DNA of 64,000 bases from assembly GCA_036782995.1 (NCBI GenBank), contig DAIPXZ010000002.1:124001-188000 (forward strand), given 5' to 3'. Shown one piece after another: positions 44,715-53,663 of this stretch. The notes under the pieces were generated by a model. The model was not told the origin of the DNA. It searched no databases and worked only from the letters and a program-made list of their open reading frames with translations. The position numbers and the translations under genes were made by a program. Within the stretch, counting starts at the first letter, position 1. The number at the start of each line of letters is the position of its first letter. This DNA comes from DAIPXZ01 sp036782995. Lineage in GTDB: Bacteria > Bacillota > Clostridia > Saccharofermentanales > Saccharofermentanaceae.

Positions 44715-44757
44715 CATCATCTGTTTTTTAGTCGGCAATGATGTCGACGATATCTTT

Positions 44758-45435
44758 TCAATTACCCGTGGAAACGTATGGGGCAATCAATGCAGCAACA
44801 TGGCTGATTGGCATTGTCTGAATCCAGACCTTACCTGGGCCAGTAAGCTTTGTATTAAAGAGACCTTCACCGCCCAAAAGCACGTTCTTTACGCCCTTGA
44901 CCGTAACGATGTCCATGGAAACTGTCTCTTCCATCATGGCAAGATAGCCTGTATCAACAAGAATGGACTGACCAGCTGCCAAATCGTATTCGATAACGGA
45001 ACCATCAATTTCCACAAAAGCCATACCACTACCGGAAAGCTTCTGCATGATAAATCCTTCACCACCAAACAGACCAGCGCCAAACTTCTTTTTGAAGTGA
45101 ATGGAAAGCTCAACACCCGATTCGGCTGCAAGGAATGCAGACTTTTGGCAGATATATGACTTGTTCGGGCTTACTTCTAAAGCGCGAATTTCGCCTGGGA
45201 AGCTCGATGCGAATGCAATAAATCCGGTACCACCCTCTGCAGAGTACTTGTTTTGGAAAAGAGATTCACCGGAGAACATGCGACCAAGCGCTTTTCCGAC
45301 TGAACCACCAACGGTTTCCATCTTCATGTTTTCTGACATCCAGCTCATCGAGCCTTTTTCAGTAATGATAGATTCTCCGGGATTCATTGTGCAAATGACA
45401 ACCGGCAAATTGCCACCTTTTACTTCATAATTCAT
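44758..45435 (-). CDS. AIM24/TIGR00266-family protein
   Basis: A 225-residue soluble beta-rich protein. NPGESIITEKGSMSWMSEN, EGGTGFIAFASSFPGEI and GGEGLFNTKLTGPGKVWIQT identify the AIM24/TIGR00266 family. Its bacterial role is unknown; the yeast relative is a mitochondrial membrane-associated protein. Gly-rich loops (KKFGAGLFGGEGFIMQ) recur at roughly regular spacing, consistent with a double beta-helix fold. It is a single gene with its own terminator and a good GGAGG-type ribosome site. Confidence 0.85.
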   Translation of the reverse strand: MNYEVKGGNLPVVICTMNPGESIITEKGSMSWMSENMKMETVGGSVGKALGRMFSGESLFQNKYSAEGGTGFIAFASSFPGEIRALEVSPNKSYICQKSAFLAAESGVELSIHFKKKFGAGLFGGEGFIMQKLSGSGMAFVEIDGSVIEYDLAAGQSILVDTGYLAMMEETVSMDIVTVKGVKNVLLGGEGLFNTKLTGPGKVWIQTMPISHVAALIAPYVSTGN

Positions 45436-45541
45436 ATTGTTCCTCCTTTGTTTTATAGGGTAATGTTAAAAATAATTGTAACCCTACCGCCACTAGAAAG
45501 TCAATCAATACCGATTTCATTTTTGCATAATGAGAAACGGA

Positions 45542-46924
45542 TTACTCAGCAATATCGACCTTCGGGAGTGTCGCAAAGCCTCTCTCCAAATCCTCGTCAC
45601 TCGGGATATAATCGCTCATTGTGCCATTTCTGTATGCCATGTACGCGTTCAAGTCGAAATATCCTGTTCCCGTCAGGTTGAAGAGAATTGTTTTTGCCTC
45701 GCCAGTCTCTTTGCATTTTAGTGCCTCATCAATGGCCACGCGAATCGCATGAGCGGATTCCGGTGCCGGCAAAATCGTTTCAACACGGGAGAAAAGCTCC
45801 GCCGCTTCGAAAACCTTCGTTTGCTCGACAGCCACAGCACGGTCGAGATATCCGTCGTGATAGAGCTCCGACAGAATCGGGGACATACCATGATAACGAA
45901 GACCGCCCGCATGGTTTGGAGATGGCATGAAGTCTGAACCAAGTGTGTACATCTTAGCCAATGGCGTAACATGTCCCGTATCGCAAAAATCATATGCGAA
46001 GCGGCCACGTGTCAAAGACGGGCAGGAAGCAGGCTCGACAGCAATAAATTCCGGATGAGCTTTGCCTGTCAAACGGTCACGCATATATGCACTCATGATA
46101 CCGCCGAGATTTGATCCGCCACCGGCGCAGCCAATGACAACATCCGGATATTCGCCATTCTTATCCATCTGCAATTTTGCTTCTTCGCCGATAATGGTCT
46201 GATGGAGAAGCACTTGATTCAATACGGAACCGAGGACGTAACGGCAGCCTTCCGTAGATACAGCCTTTTCAACCGCTTCGGAAATCGCACAGCCTAAGCT
46301 TCCGCCAGTTTCCGGGTGCATCTCAAGAATCTTTTTACCGATATTTGTCGTGTTCGACGGAGAAGGAATTAAATGAGCACCAAAGTTCTCGATTACCGCT
46401 TTACGGAATGGTTTTTGTTCAGAGCTTACCTTAACCATAAATACGGTAAGTGGGATATTGTAGTACGCGCAAGCCATGGAAAGCGCTGTACCCCATTGTC
46501 CGGCACCTGTTTCTGTTGTCAATGATGACAGTCCCTGTTCCTTCGCGTAGTATGCCTGTGCCGCTGCAGAGTTGAGCTTATGGCTACCGGAAGTGTTGTT
46601 TCCTTCGAACTTGTAGTAGATTTTTGCCGGTGTACCGAGTTCGCGTTCCAGTTCATAAGCGCGAATTAACGGTGACGGACGGAAAATCTTATAGAAGTTC
46701 TGTACTTCTTCCGGAATATCGAAAAACCGTGTGGTTCCATCGAGTTCCTGCTTAGCAAGTTCCGTGCAAAAAATTGGTTTTAGGTCTTCGACTGTAACCG
46801 GTTTCATGGTTGCCGGATTAAGAATCGGCGCGTGCTGTTTCTTCATATCAGCGCGCACGTTATACCATTGCTTCGGCATCTCATCCTCGGTTAAATAAGT
46901 CTTTTTTGGAATTTCTCTTGTCAT
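45542..46924 (-). CDS. trpB: Tryptophan synthase beta-like protein (TrpB2 type)
   Basis: PLP enzyme that makes tryptophan from indole and serine. The 460-residue length and the N-terminal region (KKTYLTEDEMPKQWYNVRAD, RPSPLIRAYELER) point to the TrpB2 subgroup, which often lacks a TrpA partner. The PLP Lys is in NTSGSHKLNSA, followed by TETGAGQWGTALSMA; the phosphate loop is GCAGGGSNLGG. The ATG at 46924 with GGAGG is preferred over a start 36 residues upstream that would use leader sequence. No other trp gene is present, so it may salvage indole. It is controlled by a tryptophan T-box leader. Confidence 0.94.
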   Translation of the reverse strand: MTREIPKKTYLTEDEMPKQWYNVRADMKKQHAPILNPATMKPVTVEDLKPIFCTELAKQELDGTTRFFDIPEEVQNFYKIFRPSPLIRAYELERELGTPAKIYYKFEGNNTSGSHKLNSAAAQAYYAKEQGLSSLTTETGAGQWGTALSMACAYYNIPLTVFMVKVSSEQKPFRKAVIENFGAHLIPSPSNTTNIGKKILEMHPETGGSLGCAISEAVEKAVSTEGCRYVLGSVLNQVLLHQTIIGEEAKLQMDKNGEYPDVVIGCAGGGSNLGGIMSAYMRDRLTGKAHPEFIAVEPASCPSLTRGRFAYDFCDTGHVTPLAKMYTLGSDFMPSPNHAGGLRYHGMSPILSELYHDGYLDRAVAVEQTKVFEAAELFSRVETILPAPESAHAIRVAIDEALKCKETGEAKTILFNLTGTGYFDLNAYMAYRNGTMSDYIPSDEDLERGFATLPKVDIAE

Positions 46925-47030
46925 TGTTCTATCCTCCATTTCTTTTTGTGGTTCATCCCTGATTGGTAGGATTCCCCGGTTTCGCGACGAAAAGCTCGGC
47001 TTTACGTCATATACATTTTTTGGGACAAAC

Positions 47031-47328
47031 AAAAAGAGCTCTCATCCCAATCGGGACAAGAGCTCTTGTAATCAGCGCCTGCGGTACCACCCAAATTGAT
47101 CCCTATCACGAAGATAGAAACCCACTTATTTCACATCCAATCAGATATGCTTCCCTGATAACGGGTAAAGTCCCCGTCGACGCCTACTCACGATAATCGC
47201 TTTGGGGTCGCCCTCACAGGCCCATTCCTTCTTCTGTCCGTATCACGATTCCACCGTCCGCGACTCTCTATAACCGTACCAACGAATGAAGTACTATTTC
47301 CTGTTCATCGGTTTCATTTATGAACTGT
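47031..47328 (-). promoter_or_regulatory. T-box riboswitch (tryptophan) upstream of trpB
   Basis: The minus-strand leader of trpB has the conserved T-box sequence TGGGTGGTACCGC (near 47079-47093). It is followed by a terminator in which AAGAGCTCTT (47058-47067) pairs with AGAGCTCTT ending in TTTTTG. The Stem I region (about 47215-47320) contains the AGTA motif and a TGG triplet at 47222-47224 in the expected place for the specifier codon, giving tryptophan. Uncharged tRNA-Trp should favour the antiterminator and switch trpB on. The remainder of the 448-base gap is leader and promoter. Confidence 0.92.
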
Positions 47329-47334
47329 GTTTGT

Positions 47335-47363
47335 ATTATTGCGCTCAAAAAAGATTTTGTCAA
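47335..47363 (-). promoter_or_regulatory. Promoter of the T-box/trpB unit
   Basis: On the minus strand TTGACA (47358-47363) and AATAAT (47335-47340) are 17 bases apart, just after the subtilase stop codon at 47373. Confidence 0.8.
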
Positions 47364-47372
47364 TACTTTTTT

Positions 47373-49514
47373 TTATCGCACAGAAATACCATATTGTGAG
47401 CAAAGATTTTCAAACTCAACAGAATTGATAAACCCTTCAAATACTTCTTCTCGGGTCGCGCCCATCGCCAAAGCATTCATCCAATTATCAAAGCCCTGCT
47501 GATCGTAAGAACGATCCATTAATGTGATGTATAGCATGCAAATAAATTGACCGTCAGTTGCGTTCTTGGCTTTATATTCCGCACTGAAAATAAATCCGTA
47601 TGCCATGTCACGCCCACTTATCTCACCACGAACAAGCTTGTCTGTCCAATCTGCTTTTCCTTGTGATTCTGCTGCGCGATAAAGACACTTTGTATACATG
47701 CGTTCAACAAAATTTTCAATTTGGCGCTCGGCGCCGAGGACATCACCGCTTGTTGCATCAATGCCGAACGAATTACATAAGTCAATGAATTCTGGCGAAC
47801 CTGTAAATCCGAGAATGACGCTCTCTCTAGAATTACCTTGTGAAAGATAAGCAAGCCACCCTTGATATCCGTCACTATCTGGTTGACGGTCGAAAAGAGT
47901 ACGATAAAGTGTCGTAACAAACTGTTCGTCTGACAGATTTTGATTGATGAATTCACTACTCAAGAAGAATCCGAGTGCGATGTCGTCACCTGCCAGCTCG
48001 TGATTTTCGAGCTTTGATGTCCAATCGGCGATACCGTCTGCTTCCCCGTTTCGATTTAAGGCCTTCGTATACATACGAGTAACAAATGCTTCCAGTGGTG
48101 AAACTTCTTCCGGAGTAGGAGTTGGTGTAGTCGGTGTTTCCGTTGGCTCTGGTTCTACATAACGGGAGGCTGCTTCAGCTACCGCCAGATAAGCGTTAAT
48201 TTCACCGTATCCAGTTTCGTCATCTCTCCCTTCAGCGTCGAGATCAGTCGCCGTTGAATAGATGATTTCTTCAATTTCAGCAGGAGTGAGATCGGGGTTT
48301 ACCGCAAGCATCATTGCCGCAACCGATGCCACGATTGGCGCTGCCATGGATGTTCCGCTTAGTTCAGAATAACTTGTATAGCCGTTATTTTTCCATTCTC
48401 GATATATACTCAAGATATTCTCGCCCGGTGCACAGATGTCACAAGTGCTTCCGTAATTTGAAAAACTGGCGCGATTAGGGAGTCCATTATCCACTTCTTT
48501 TGTCGTTGCGATAACCGAGATAACGCCAGAAAATGCTGCAGGGTACATTGGTGTAGTTACATTGCTGTTTCCGGCTGATGCAATAATAGTGATTCCTTGA
48601 TCCAATGCAGCTTGAATCTTCGCGTCCAATATAGCATCATAGGTTGAACCACCAAGGCTCATATTGATTACATCAACATCAAAATACATCGCCATCTGTA
48701 TCGCTCGTGTGAGAATATATGTGTCCGAATAATCTTGATTCATCTCGTTTGTGGCGAATACCTGAAGATTAATCATCTCGAGGTAGTCATTATCATAGCC
48801 TGTTGCGACACCGCAAATTCCAATTTCGTTATTAGAAATTGCTCCGATGATGCCGGCAACATGTGAACCATGCAAATAGAATTTCGACCCGCTAGTGTTA
48901 ATTTTACTAAAAAAGGCGTCTGTACAATTGCGGCTGTCATCCAGGTCGAATTTTCCGTTTAAATCCTCATGTTCGACATCCACTCTAGTATCAATAACAG
49001 CAACACGTACAGGGGATAGAGCAGAACGATTTGCCATGACATCCCATGCTTCAGGAGCATTAATACGATCCAAGTGATACAGGCTAGAGTAATCCGGATC
49101 ATTCGTAGATGTGATGGTCTCAGAAGTATTTAATGGATAGTAGATATAGTTCGGTTGCACGGCGATAACACCATCTTTTTCCATCCATTCTTCCATTGCA
49201 TCGACCATATCTTCGCCATCTTCCAGGCTGACGCAAACCGTCTCCTCATAGACATCTACCGATTCAATGGAATCCAATGATTCTGTCATTATGCCTTCTT
49301 CTGTCTGTTCGGCAGACGTTGCTGCATCCGATGACGTGCCGTAGGTAACAATGAATTCGCCTTCTACATATTCTGCGGCAGAGAGCATCTCTTCTGCCGA
49401 TAAATCATTCTCATCTGCTTTGATGCGCAAATTCATAAAAGTGAATCCAGAAAAAATACTGATAAAAAGTGCACCGGCAAGAGATATACTCAGTGCTTTA
49501 ATCGTTCTATTCAT
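47373..49514 (-). CDS. Exported subtilisin-like serine protease with two DUF4214 modules
   Basis: A 713-residue secreted protease. A signal peptide (about 1-34) and an inhibitor-like propeptide (about 35-110) precede the S8 catalytic domain. Catalytic residues are Asp in VAVIDTRVDVEHEDL (DTR where DTG is usual), His in LHGSHVAGIIGA and Ser in SGTSMAAPIVAS, with the oxyanion Asn in ASAGNSN. A Pro/Thr linker (PEPTETPTTPTPTPEE) leads to two DUF4214 repeats (about 470-590 and 610-710; each has FVTRMYTKAL or FVERMYTKCL and YRTLFDRQPDSDGYQGW-like segments). These are often linked to surface or matrix proteins. Its start overlaps the stop of the LPXTG gene by four bases. Confidence 0.93.
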   Translation of the reverse strand: MNRTIKALSISLAGALFISIFSGFTFMNLRIKADENDLSAEEMLSAAEYVEGEFIVTYGTSSDAATSAEQTEEGIMTESLDSIESVDVYEETVCVSLEDGEDMVDAMEEWMEKDGVIAVQPNYIYYPLNTSETITSTNDPDYSSLYHLDRINAPEAWDVMANRSALSPVRVAVIDTRVDVEHEDLNGKFDLDDSRNCTDAFFSKINTSGSKFYLHGSHVAGIIGAISNNEIGICGVATGYDNDYLEMINLQVFATNEMNQDYSDTYILTRAIQMAMYFDVDVINMSLGGSTYDAILDAKIQAALDQGITIIASAGNSNVTTPMYPAAFSGVISVIATTKEVDNGLPNRASFSNYGSTCDICAPGENILSIYREWKNNGYTSYSELSGTSMAAPIVASVAAMMLAVNPDLTPAEIEEIIYSTATDLDAEGRDDETGYGEINAYLAVAEAASRYVEPEPTETPTTPTPTPEEVSPLEAFVTRMYTKALNRNGEADGIADWTSKLENHELAGDDIALGFFLSSEFINQNLSDEQFVTTLYRTLFDRQPDSDGYQGWLAYLSQGNSRESVILGFTGSPEFIDLCNSFGIDATSGDVLGAERQIENFVERMYTKCLYRAAESQGKADWTDKLVRGEISGRDMAYGFIFSAEYKAKNATDGQFICMLYITLMDRSYDQQGFDNWMNALAMGATREEVFEGFINSVEFENLCSQYGISVR

Positions 49515-50662
49515 ACATTCTTCCCCCCGTTTTTCTTACGTACACATATTGCAGTGGTACATGCAACAACAGCCAAAAGCAAAACCATAATAGCTACAGC
49601 GTTTTCCTTTTCGCCAGTCTTTGGGAGTTGAACACCCAATACATCACTGCTTGAAGAGGTTAAGGAAACGGTAATTTCAGGTGTAGCTGTGGGAATCGTC
49701 GGTTCATCAGTAATGACCGGTGGAATTGCCGTCGGTGTAGGTTCTGTCGACGGCGTAGGTTCTGTCGACGGCGTAGGTTCTGTCGACGGCGTAGGTTCTG
49801 TCGACGGCGTAGGCTCTGTCGACGGTGTAGGATCTGTTGTCGGCGTAGGATCTGTTGTCGGCGTAGGATCTGTCGTCGGTGTAGGATCTGTCGTCGGTGT
49901 AGGCGGGTACAAGTCATCTTTTGCTATGGAAATCCAAAGGTTCGCTCTCGTTGTCATGCAGGCTTCTACCTTATGCGGAGTCCCGGTCCAAGTTCCACCA
50001 TTAATCTGTTCCAATGTAAAATAAGTGATAACTTCTCCCGTAGCTGTAACGGCATAGAAATTACTGGCTTCTAAAGCCACATTGTTAATATAGATACGAT
50101 AGAAAAATGTTATCTGCGGTTGTGATGTGCCCATAACAGGTTCCACATTATCCCATGCAACAATGGTTGCCGTAAAATCTACAATATCACCTGCTTGTAA
50201 CTCAATCGGTTCATTAAGTCCGGAAAAAACATAATTACCGGTTACCGGGCAAGTATATGAGTAAACCTTTTTCTCTGTGGATGGGAAAATCGCACTTCCG
50301 TTATTTGTCGGGATAGCCAAAGATCCGGGATTACCATCTCCGTTGAGACTGGAATACATAAATTGCGTACCGAAATCAATGTACTGCCAATACGCATTTT
50401 CGAAGGTATACAGCAACAGAGTACCGCCATCTTCGAGCGTAGTTAGTCCGTCATCGCCTATCAGCTTATCAGAAGACCAAACACATTCGTAATCCGGAAA
50501 ATCTTCCGGAGCCTTGTTGTCGACCAACGGATCTGTTGCTGATACTGAAGCACTAAAAAAGGTAAATGTGATAAAAAGAATGGTAGCTATCGACAAGCAT
50601 AATACGGGTAAATACCGCGCTTGACGTGCACACGCATGCGCGAAGCTTCGCCTCTTCGTCAT
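49511..50662 (-). CDS. Cell-wall-anchored LPXTG protein with Pro/Thr repeat
   Basis: A 383-residue exported protein. It has a long signal peptide (about 1-42), a beta-rich domain of about 210 residues (about 45-255) of unknown function, and a six-residue tandem repeat of the type TPTTDP/TPSTEP (about ten copies). The sorting signal is LPKTGE, followed by a hydrophobic span and the basic tail RKKNGGK, so sortase should attach it to peptidoglycan. It precedes and overlaps the subtilase gene, so the two are made together; one may tether or be processed by the other (inference). Confidence 0.88.
   Translation of the reverse strand: MTKRRSFAHACARQARYLPVLCLSIATILFITFTFFSASVSATDPLVDNKAPEDFPDYECVWSSDKLIGDDGLTTLEDGGTLLLYTFENAYWQYIDFGTQFMYSSLNGDGNPGSLAIPTNNGSAIFPSTEKKVYSYTCPVTGNYVFSGLNEPIELQAGDIVDFTATIVAWDNVEPVMGTSQPQITFFYRIYINNVALEASNFYAVTATGEVITYFTLEQINGGTWTGTPHKVEACMTTRANLWISIAKDDLYPPTPTTDPTPTTDPTPTTDPTPTTDPTPSTEPTPSTEPTPSTEPTPSTEPTPSTEPTPTAIPPVITDEPTIPTATPEITVSLTSSSSDVLGVQLPKTGEKENAVAIMVLLLAVVACTTAICVRKKNGGKNV
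49731..49903. repeat. 18-base tandem repeat encoding the Pro/Thr linker
   Basis: About ten copies of an 18-base unit (plus-strand form near GTAGGTTCTGTCGACGGC) occur in frame. Two subtypes differ at GTCGAC versus GTTGTC/GTCGTC, encoding TPSTEP and TPTTDP. Several neighbouring copies are identical, so copy number is likely to vary by slippage. Confidence 0.9.
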
Positions 50663-50876
50663 AGATGATTCCTCCCTGATGATAAGTGATTTATGTCATA
50701 CTTTAGTCTGTAATGCGGAGATGTGCCACTTGCGTTTCACATTTCCTTCACAATTCTACATCCATAGTCATCTTGTGTATATTATTTTTTTGTTCTATAT
50801 TTGCACGTTTCTGTCATTATTTTGCATTATTTTGCGTTTAAGGCGATTTACTAATCATTGTTGACTTCATTCAAAC

Positions 50877-50922
50877 CAAAAAAAAGACACATTCTTCTCT
50901 TTTGAGGACAAGAATGTGTCTT
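50877..50922 (-). terminator. Terminator after the AraC-type response regulator
   Basis: On the minus strand AAGACACATTCTT pairs perfectly with AAGAATGTGTCTT, followed by eight T. It lies about 30 bases after the stop codon. The 288-base gap from 50663 to 50950 otherwise holds only the upstream region of the LPXTG gene, where I see no clean promoter. Confidence 0.93.
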
Positions 50923-50950
50923 GCTATTGTGATTTGATTTGTGCTTAAAC

Positions 50951-51691
50951 TCACAGCTTTTTAATGTATTCCGAATAGCTGATACCCGTGTATTTTTTGA
51001 AGCAACGTCCAAAATAGTTCGGATCCGGAATACCAACAGCAATGGCCGTACAAAACATTTTCTCATTTCCGCTGGCAAGTTCAAGTGCACGTTTCATACG
51101 TACTTCTGTTAAATACTCGACAAATGACTGACCCATATCGGCCTTAAATTTGCGGCTTAAATAACTGGGGTTAAATCCGAACTCCTGCGCGACAGATGTC
51201 AAATTGAGGCCGGAATCTCCATAGTTCTCGTCGATATATGTTGCGATGCGTCGAACCGACGATGGTTCAATCTCATGAATAGGCGCAGCCACTGTTGCTT
51301 CTATTTCTTCTTTTTCCATCGCAAGACTGTCCACAATACGATGTAAGACATCATATATCTCTGAACGCACAATCGGTTTCAAAATATAGTCGCATATCGG
51401 AAGGCCTATACATTGACGTGCATATTCAAATTCATCAAATGCAGTTAAAATAACGATTTTGATATTCTTGTAGCGTTCCAAAGCAATTTTGGAGAACTCA
51501 ATTCCATTCATAAACGGCATGTAGATATCCACAAAAGCAATATCTGGTTGTAGCTCGTCAATGGTATTAATCGCTTCAATACCACTGGAAGCTTCTCCGA
51601 CGACTTCCATGTCCAGGGATGCCCAGTCTATCGACTCTAAAAGCAACGCTCTTGCAGACTTTTCATCATCAATCAGCATAACCTTATACAT
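50951..51691 (-). CDS. AraC-type response regulator
   Basis: A 246-residue DNA-binding regulator. The receiver domain (1-120) has MLIDDEKSAR, phospho-acceptor Asp in AFVDIYMPFMNG, and Lys in YILKPIV. The C-terminal AraC domain holds two helix-turn-helix units (LTSVAQEFGFNPSYLSRKFK and FCTAIAVGIPDPNYFGRCFK). The ATG at 51691 has GGGGGT upstream. It follows the YesM-type sensor kinase by 13 bases and lies beside a sugar ABC transporter and xylose genes, so it probably activates sugar uptake. Such pairs commonly do this in Firmicutes. Confidence 0.93.
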   Translation of the reverse strand: MYKVMLIDDEKSARALLLESIDWASLDMEVVGEASSGIEAINTIDELQPDIAFVDIYMPFMNGIEFSKIALERYKNIKIVILTAFDEFEYARQCIGLPICDYILKPIVRSEIYDVLHRIVDSLAMEKEEIEATVAAPIHEIEPSSVRRIATYIDENYGDSGLNLTSVAQEFGFNPSYLSRKFKADMGQSFVEYLTEVRMKRALELASGNEKMFCTAIAVGIPDPNYFGRCFKKYTGISYSEYIKKL

Positions 51692-51704
51692 GTCATCTAC
51701 CCCC

Positions 51705-53459
51705 TTACGTGATGCTTCTCGGCAAAACAATCTCGACCTTCGTGTATTCGCCCTCTTCGCTCGTAATCGTAACGGCATCGCCACCGTTACCGTAATATCG
51801 AATACGCTCTATAGTTCCTCGCAATCCGAAAGAAGAATTCTCATCCTTTTCCTGCGCAAGAAGTAATACGCTATCAATCTGCTTTTGGCTCATGCCGACG
51901 CCGCTATCATATACAATGATATGCACACCATCTTCCTCACCCTTTACAGTTATCTTTATTATGCCCTTTTCACCCTTCAAACGCACGCCATGATAGATGG
52001 AATTTTCCACCAAGGGCTGCAATATAAGCTTCGGTACTCGAATATCGAGCACAGATTCATCAAGGTCATAAATGTCATCGAAAACCTCGGCGTAACGGAG
52101 CTTTTGAAGCGATAAATAGTCCTTCGTAATCGCAATTTCTTTTCGAAGCGGAATTTCCCTATCCCCTTTACTTAAGAAATTACGATAGAAGCTTCCGAGT
52201 GTTTCCAGCGCATCGTGCACCTGAGGCGCATTACTTTGTACCGACATGTAGCTGATTGTCTCCAAAGAATTATATAGGAAGTGAGGTTTAATTTGCTCGT
52301 GAAGAATGCGTAGCTCTGCCTTCTGTACGTTTTTTTCGTTTTCGATAAGCTTCGTAAATACATCATTTAAATGCTCGATTACGCTGTTATAGCTATCCGC
52401 AAGTCGTCGGATTTCGTGATTTGGAAGCTTTACATTTAACTTCTCCAGCCAGCCGGATTTCTTCGTCTGTTCGATAGCAATTGTCAATCGCTCAATCGGG
52501 CTTGCGATGTTCACCGTAATAAAGATACCGCTGATGAATACCGATAAGATAAATGCTGCAATCAACAATATTGTTATCGCGGTCGCGCCCTCTGGCATGA
52601 CATCTGTCATGGATACAGCAGTCAATGATACAATTTGAATTGGCATACCTTCGCTCGTATTTCGAGTTAATGCATATTGCTTGCCATCACGTCGAATAGT
52701 GGTGGATGTTGTCTGCCCTTCTTCCATTCCCGGAAGATAGTACTCGGCGTAATCGGGATTTCCAAAAAGAATATTTCCATGCTCGTCCCAGATGGCAATA
52801 TGCGACGAGTCTACAGTAGATTTCGATATGCAATCTGCGAAAACATCTGTCGACATATTAATTATCAACGTGCCTAATACGCGTTGAGTATCCATATCAT
52901 ATACATCACGAACCATACTGATAAGCGAAGCGCCGCCCTTTTTGTAAACCGCACCACCGCCGTTAATCATTATGACATTACCACCCAAGGCGTTGGCAAC
53001 CGGTGCATACCACTCGGGGTCCAACATGTAATCACGACTGATATAGGTGATGCCCTGTCCAATATTGACAGAACTTCCATCGTTTCGTATCAAGTAAACG
53101 GAATCTACAAATGTGTAAATATTGGTGACACTGTATATGCCACGACGTGCTGCCGATGGATCCAAGTCATTTTCATAGGTCTTTGTACTCATGTAGGTAA
53201 TCACGTCGGGGTTCATCATAATCAATCGAGACATGTCGTTATAGCTGTCGAGTGCGATCTGAATATTTGTCATCGCATTTTGCGCACCCATTGTGCCCTC
53301 TTTCTTTGCCGTTTCCTCCGCAGAATTCATGATAAATGCGGTATATAGAAATACGACCAAGCCGCCGATAAAGCAAAGTAGCATAGCCATCATTAGCCAC
53401 GTTCTTCGTTTTAGAGACCAGAACATCAATTTGTTTGATTTCTCGTCACTTGTCGACAT
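51705..53459 (-). CDS. YesM-type sensor histidine kinase
   Basis: A 584-residue membrane kinase. A first membrane span (about 17-40) and a second (about 287-310) enclose an extracytoplasmic dCACHE-like sensor domain. A HAMP region (ASPIERLTIAIEQ), then the His_kinase domain with HEQIKPHFLYNSLETISYMS (phospho-acceptor His in KPHFLYN) and an HATPase domain with QPLVENSIYHGV and VYDSGVGM follow. The ATG at 53459 has AAAGGAG. It is the cognate partner of the AraC-type regulator downstream and probably senses an extracellular sugar or a sugar-bound binding protein. Confidence 0.93.
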   Translation of the reverse strand: MSTSDEKSNKLMFWSLKRRTWLMMAMLLCFIGGLVVFLYTAFIMNSAEETAKKEGTMGAQNAMTNIQIALDSYNDMSRLIMMNPDVITYMSTKTYENDLDPSAARRGIYSVTNIYTFVDSVYLIRNDGSSVNIGQGITYISRDYMLDPEWYAPVANALGGNVIMINGGGAVYKKGGASLISMVRDVYDMDTQRVLGTLIINMSTDVFADCISKSTVDSSHIAIWDEHGNILFGNPDYAEYYLPGMEEGQTTSTTIRRDGKQYALTRNTSEGMPIQIVSLTAVSMTDVMPEGATAITILLIAAFILSVFISGIFITVNIASPIERLTIAIEQTKKSGWLEKLNVKLPNHEIRRLADSYNSVIEHLNDVFTKLIENEKNVQKAELRILHEQIKPHFLYNSLETISYMSVQSNAPQVHDALETLGSFYRNFLSKGDREIPLRKEIAITKDYLSLQKLRYAEVFDDIYDLDESVLDIRVPKLILQPLVENSIYHGVRLKGEKGIIKITVKGEEDGVHIIVYDSGVGMSQKQIDSVLLLAQEKDENSSFGLRGTIERIRYYGNGGDAVTITSEEGEYTKVEIVLPRSIT

Positions 53460-53612
53460 TAATGGTCTCCTTTCGATGATATAAAACGGTTTCGAAAGCA
53501 AAGGTAAAAATATTACTTAAAGTATATCTGCTTTATATAGAAAATAAAAGAGTGAATCGGCACGAATAACAGATGGGGACTGTTATACACACCGATCCAC
53601 TTTGCGTTTATC

Positions 53613-53649
53613 TAATACGAAAAGAGTAATTACTTACTAATTCGTATTA
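53613..53649 (-). other. Hairpin after the sugar permease genes
   Basis: TAATACGAA (53613-53621) pairs with TTCGTATTA (53641-53649). There is no T-run, so it may be a weak terminator or an RNA-end hairpin. A second small one (ATAACAG/CTGTTAT) lies near 53566-53586. Confidence 0.4.
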
Positions 53650-53663
53650 TTCTGGTGAATAGT

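Noticed and set aside
49731..49903. Possible CRISPR array
   Set aside because: The units are 18 bases, contiguous and without spacers, and they code in frame for a Pro/Thr linker; no cas genes are present.
49689..50024. Gly/Val-rich plus-strand repeat protein
   Set aside because: It is the reverse reading of the 18-base repeat in the LPXTG gene; the minus-strand reading has a signal peptide and sorting signal.
50663..50950. Small gene or RNA in the gap before the LPXTG gene
   Set aside because: Only short frames and AT-rich sequence besides the terminator; nothing with a ribosome site or conserved look.
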